This document shows, piece after piece, positions 13,258-15,444 of a DNA stretch of 15,444 nucleotides (the first letter of the stretch is position 1; each line of letters starts with the position of its first letter). The position numbers were made by a program, and so were the translations under genes. This DNA comes from DASVEE01 sp036399695 (GTDB taxonomy: Bacteria > Acidobacteriota > Thermoanaerobaculia > Gp7-AA8), in the NCBI GenBank assembly GCA_036399695.1, contig DASWMP010000016.1:1-15444 (forward strand), read 5' to 3'. The notes beneath the pieces were generated by a model. That model searched no databases. It was not told the DNA's origin and saw nothing but the letters and a program-made list of their open reading frames with translations.

Positions 13258-14133
13258 TCACATTGGAGATGAGAGCTCGTCGTCTCGCGACGGTCCACCG
13301 ACGCCGACTGCCAGCGCGATGAAGTACCCGAGGATCGGCGAAGCGCCGTAGCCCATGACTGGGACGGGGAACGTGCCCCAGGCTGGTGCGAGGACCGTCA
13401 TCGCAACGTAGACGCCGAGTGCGAGGGATGTGATGCGCCGGTGGCGATGCCACGCGGCGAAGAACGGGAGCGGTAGAAGGAGCAGCGCGGCGGTGGCCAT
13501 TACGGCGGACCCGAGTCCGTTCGAGGCGACGACGGCGAAGATGCCTTCGACATGAGGGACGGGCGGCAAGGGATCGGGACGGGTGAAGGAGGCGACCGAG
13601 ATCGCCAGCAACACCGCGAGACCTGCCGCTACTTTGCCCGGATGCTGCGTTCGCGCGCGAAGAAGGACCACGGCACAGGCGGCGGCCACACTGACTGTCT
13701 GCGCCGCATCCGGCTGGAGAGCGAGGACGATTGCGGCAGTCGTGGCGATGGCGAGCCCACTACTGATCCGGCGGGACGCTGCCGCCGCGACGCAGAGGAT
13801 GATCAGCGGAGCCGCGATGGCCGACGCATGAAGGCGTAAGCCTGCCAGCGAGATCCAGCGGTGCACGCCGAGCAGCCCTCCCGACGCAAAGGGCAGGAGG
13901 ATCGTGGCGATGCTGGCGGCGGCCAGGAGCGCGTGAGTTGCGGGCCGGGTGGGCGGCGGCAAACGGCGGACAACGAACCAGATGAGCAGCCCGACTGCCG
14001 TCGCGGCGATGTTGATCGACCAGACGGTCGTGCTCACGCCGAGCTGGCGCATCGCCGCGATGCCGACGATCAGGGCGGGTAGCGGAGCGCAGGCGGGCAG
14101 TACGGCACCGAGTGTGCCCCGTCGAGAAAGCAT
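13258..14133 (-). CDS. Divergent, shortened SEDS-like (FtsW/RodA-related) membrane protein
   Basis: A 291-aa polytopic membrane protein with about eight or nine helices. No family was recognised at once, but four SEDS-like motifs occur in SEDS order: GVHRWISLAGLRLHAS at 89-104 (like the G-x-x-RWI-x-LGPFRxQPS loop), LALQPDAAQT at 137-146 (like LLQPDLGTA), PHVEGIFAVVASNGLGSA at 193-210 (like HTDFIFAVIAEELG), and VPVMGYGASPILGYFIAL at 257-274 (like VPLVSYGGSSLL). SEDS proteins polymerise peptidoglycan glycan chains. This one is about 80-100 residues shorter, with a reduced extracellular loop before 193; the motif Asp appears as Glu196. Activity is therefore doubtful. It stands alone, minus strand, with the 21-bp array immediately downstream of its stop. 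The start ATG at 14133 gives a plausible N-terminus. Confidence 0.72.
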   Translation of the reverse strand: MLSRRGTLGAVLPACAPLPALIVGIAAMRQLGVSTTVWSINIAATAVGLLIWFVVRRLPPPTRPATHALLAAASIATILLPFASGGLLGVHRWISLAGLRLHASAIAAPLIILCVAAAASRRISSGLAIATTAAIVLALQPDAAQTVSVAAACAVVLLRARTQHPGKVAAGLAVLLAISVASFTRPDPLPPVPHVEGIFAVVASNGLGSAVMATAALLLLPLPFFAAWHRHRRITSLALGVYVAMTVLAPAWGTFPVPVMGYGASPILGYFIALAVGVGGPSRDDELSSPM

Positions 14134-14220
14134 CTGGTTCGGAAAGTATACGCAGACGGCCAGTTCAGGGAACGCGCTCGCGGCTTGATCGTGTCTGCGG
14201 TGAAGACGTCCGCACTTGCG

Positions 14221-14610
14221 TCATGCAGAGGGCGCTCGCCGGTGCTGGAGGCGGCGCCAGAAGAAGTAAGAGAGGGCCCAGAGCACGCTGGTGGCCGCGG
14301 CCCAGCCCCAGGCGTCCGGGCCGTCGCCGACGGAGAGGTGGGCGATGAGCGCTGAGGCGAGGGTGATGGCGAAGCCGGCGTAAGCCCACTCTTTGAGCCG
14401 CGGCGACACCGGTGCCAGGAGCAGGACGATACCGAGGAACTTGGCCCAGGAGAGCTCTACCCGGAAGTAGGCCGGAAAGCCGAGATGGGTGAACGCGGCC
14501 GCGACCTCCGGCAGGCGGAGCTGCGCCCAGGCGGTGAAGCCCATCTGCAGACAGAGGAGCGCGGTCGTGATCCAGAAGCCGATGACGGTTGCCTTGGAGC
14601 GGTGGTTCAT
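14221..14610 (-). CDS. DoxX-like small membrane protein
   Basis: A 129-aa protein with four predicted helices: about 8-30, 51-68, 73-91 and 102-120. The pattern FTAWAQLRLPEVAAAFTHLGFPAYF followed by ELSWAKFLGIVLLL fits the DoxX-like family often encoded next to ArsR and SRPBCC genes. Its function is unknown; some relatives act in thiosulfate or redox metabolism, but nothing here supports that specifically. The ATG at 14610 overlaps the stop of the upstream SRPBCC gene (ATGA) and is preceded by GGGAGG at 6 nt spacing. The frame is open further upstream to 14964, but that part is the shadow of the SRPBCC gene. Confidence 0.82.
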   Translation of the reverse strand: MNHRSKATVIGFWITTALLCLQMGFTAWAQLRLPEVAAAFTHLGFPAYFRVELSWAKFLGIVLLLAPVSPRLKEWAYAGFAITLASALIAHLSVGDGPDAWGWAAATSVLWALSYFFWRRLQHRRAPSA

Positions 14611-15047
14611 GCGGTCCTCCCGAGGAGATCGACGAGCTTCCCGCCCATCAGCTTCCAGCCGTAGCGCGCGCCGCCGAAGTTCTGCTTCTGGTGCGGCCTG
14701 AAACCCGACTGCACGAGGGAAAGGCGCGTACCGGAGGCCGTGGGGGTGAGTGTGAAGGTGACGACCGTGTCCATGGCGCCGACCGCCCAGGTGTAGCTGA
14801 GCTTTCTCTGCGGCTCGATCTCGACGAACCGGCAATCGACGATGCCGTCCCAGCCGGGCTGCGGCTGCGCGGCGAAAGTGAACGCCGCCCCCCGCTCGAG
14901 CTCGAAATCGACGACCGGCAGGAGCCACTCGGCGAGCAGCACGGGATCGGTGAGCGCGCGCCACACCTTCGCCGGCGAATGGTGCAGATCGAGCTCGAAG
15001 GAAATCGCTTCGGTTTGCGATGCAGGGGTCGTGTCCGTGAGGTTCAT
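14607..15047 (-). CDS. SRPBCC / AHSA1-family protein
   Basis: A 146-aa START-like helix-grip protein of the Aha1-C-terminal-like (AHSA1) family. The signature opening SFELDLHHSPAKVWRALTDPVLLAEWLLP is at about 24-52. The central strands include GWDGIVDCRFVEIEPQRKLSYTW, then the strand-rich TVVTFTLTPTASGTRLSLVQSGF and a C-terminal helix ending GGKLVDLLGRTA. These proteins bind hydrophobic ligands in a cavity. The cognate ligand is unknown. The gene overlaps the ArsR gene upstream and the DoxX-like gene downstream by four bases each, so all three are one coupled operon. This ArsR-SRPBCC pairing is common in bacteria. Confidence 0.9.
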   Translation of the reverse strand: MNLTDTTPASQTEAISFELDLHHSPAKVWRALTDPVLLAEWLLPVVDFELERGAAFTFAAQPQPGWDGIVDCRFVEIEPQRKLSYTWAVGAMDTVVTFTLTPTASGTRLSLVQSGFRPHQKQNFGGARYGWKLMGGKLVDLLGRTA

Positions 15048-15370
15048 TCGTCCATTTTCTCCAGCAGTTCTTCGAGGCGGCCGACGCGCTCGGTCCAGAA
15101 GGCGCGGTAATGCGCGACCCAGTCGATGAGCGGCTTCATCCCGCGCGGCTCCATCCGGTAGTAGACGTGGCGCCCTTCGCGACGGGCGTTCACCAGCCCG
15201 GCTTCTTTCAGGGTGGCGAGGTGCTGCGAGACGGCCGGCTGCGAGATGTCGAAACGGGCCGTGAGGTCCTTCACCGCCACTTCCCCGAGCGTGATGGACT
15301 CGAAGATTGCCCGCCGGCTGGGATCGGCCAGCGCCTGGAAGATCAGGTTTTCGGCGGCAGCGGTTTGCAT
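15044..15370 (-). CDS. ArsR-family winged-helix regulator (no metal-binding cysteines)
   Basis: A 108-aa repressor of the ArsR/SmtB fold. The recognition helix is in DISQPAVSQHLATLKEAGLV (about 41-60), and the wing is ARREGRHVYYRMEP. The usual arsenic box ELCVCDL reads EVAVKDL here and the protein has no cysteine, so it should not sense metals through thiols. This is the type normally paired with SRPBCC genes. The ATG at 15370 is adjacent to the predicted transcription start, so its mRNA is likely leaderless. The palindrome at 15379-15396 between its -35 and -10 boxes is the probable autoregulatory operator. Its effector is unknown. Confidence 0.93.
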   Translation of the reverse strand: MQTAAAENLIFQALADPSRRAIFESITLGEVAVKDLTARFDISQPAVSQHLATLKEAGLVNARREGRHVYYRMEPRGMKPLIDWVAHYRAFWTERVGRLEELLEKMDE

Positions 15371-15376
15371 GGACGA

Positions 15377-15405
15377 AACATAAGCGATGGCTTATGGATT
15401 GTCAA
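15377..15405 (-). promoter_or_regulatory. Promoter of the arsR-SRPBCC-DoxX operon
   Basis: On the minus strand TTGACA (15405-15400) is followed after 17 bp by TATGTT (15382-15377). The expected transcription start is near 15370, the first base of the ArsR ATG. This is the same layout as the thiolase promoter at 1864-1894. Confidence 0.78.
15379..15396. promoter_or_regulatory. 18-bp palindromic operator candidate (ArsR site)
   Basis: CATAAGC, spacer GATG, then GCTTATG is a perfect 7-bp-arm dyad lying across the promoter spacer and part of the -10. A dimer bound here would block RNA polymerase. The size and place fit ArsR-family operators. Confidence 0.78.
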
Positions 15406-15424
15406 GTCGGCTACCGTTTCGCGT

Positions 15425-15444
15425 GACGGACAGGATTGTCCGTC
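15425..15444. repeat. Perfect hairpin, 8-bp stem, 4-nt loop, at window end
   Basis: GACGGACA, loop GGAT, then TGTCCGTC is a perfect inverted repeat ending on the last base of the window. It is related in sequence and size to the hairpin at 2-23 and lies upstream of the arsR promoter, probably after a gene outside the window. Confidence 0.65.

Noticed and set aside
12719..13453. 244-aa minus-strand open frame across the 21-bp array, with repeated heptads
   Set aside because: The repeat length is divisible by three, so one stop-free unit keeps the frame open throughout. The frame runs into the 3' part of the SEDS-like gene in another frame and has no domain or ribosome site.

Overview
The window reads as a high-GC chromosome segment from a Gram-negative-type bacterium: it has lipoprotein signal peptides, periplasmic c-type cytochromes and a lanthanide-type PQQ dehydrogenase. 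The gene set, and the habit of carrying short-unit palindromic repeats between and inside genes, resemble soil Acidobacteriota metagenome assemblies. That placement is a guess from style, not proof. No rRNA, tRNA, IS element or CRISPR array is visible.

Layout. (1) 42-1856, minus strand: a thiolase followed 3 nt later by a TetR-family regulator, with a strong promoter and a 30-bp palindromic operator over the thiolase start. (2) 2159-12689, plus strand: an 11-gene operon with most junctions overlapping by 1-17 nt. Order: SMP-30-like propeller lipoprotein, XoxF-type PQQ alcohol dehydrogenase, XoxJ-like binding protein, lipoprotein cytochrome c (XoxG role), cytochrome oxidase subunits II (with fused cytochrome c), I and III, an unknown 3-TM protein, CtaG, a DUF4142 lipoprotein, and a YVTN propeller of the PQQ-associated kind. 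(3) 12690-13257: no gene, but a degenerate tandem array with strict 21-bp phase. (4) 13258-14133, minus: a membrane protein that looks like a shortened, divergent SEDS (FtsW/RodA) relative. (5) 14221-15370, minus: a three-gene ArsR / SRPBCC / DoxX-like operon with a clear promoter and operator. Perfect small hairpins lie at both extreme ends of the window.

How it works together. The plus-strand operon encodes nearly a whole periplasmic respiratory chain. XoxF oxidises an alcohol (probably methanol or a similar small alcohol), passes electrons to the lipid-anchored cytochrome c, then to the cytochrome c domain and CuA of CoxB, then to the haem-copper centre of CoxA and O2. XoxJ and CtaG would assist cofactor loading and assembly. 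The dehydrogenase itself appears to be a lipoprotein, so the chain may be held at the membrane surface.

Most notable: two imperfect palindromes of about 93 bp made of short tandem units, lying in frame within the signal-peptide regions of the XoxJ and cytochrome c genes, with a related 9-bp repeat inside coxB; an oxidase subunit I lacking the canonical D- and K-channel residues while keeping all metal ligands; and the 21-bp phased array.
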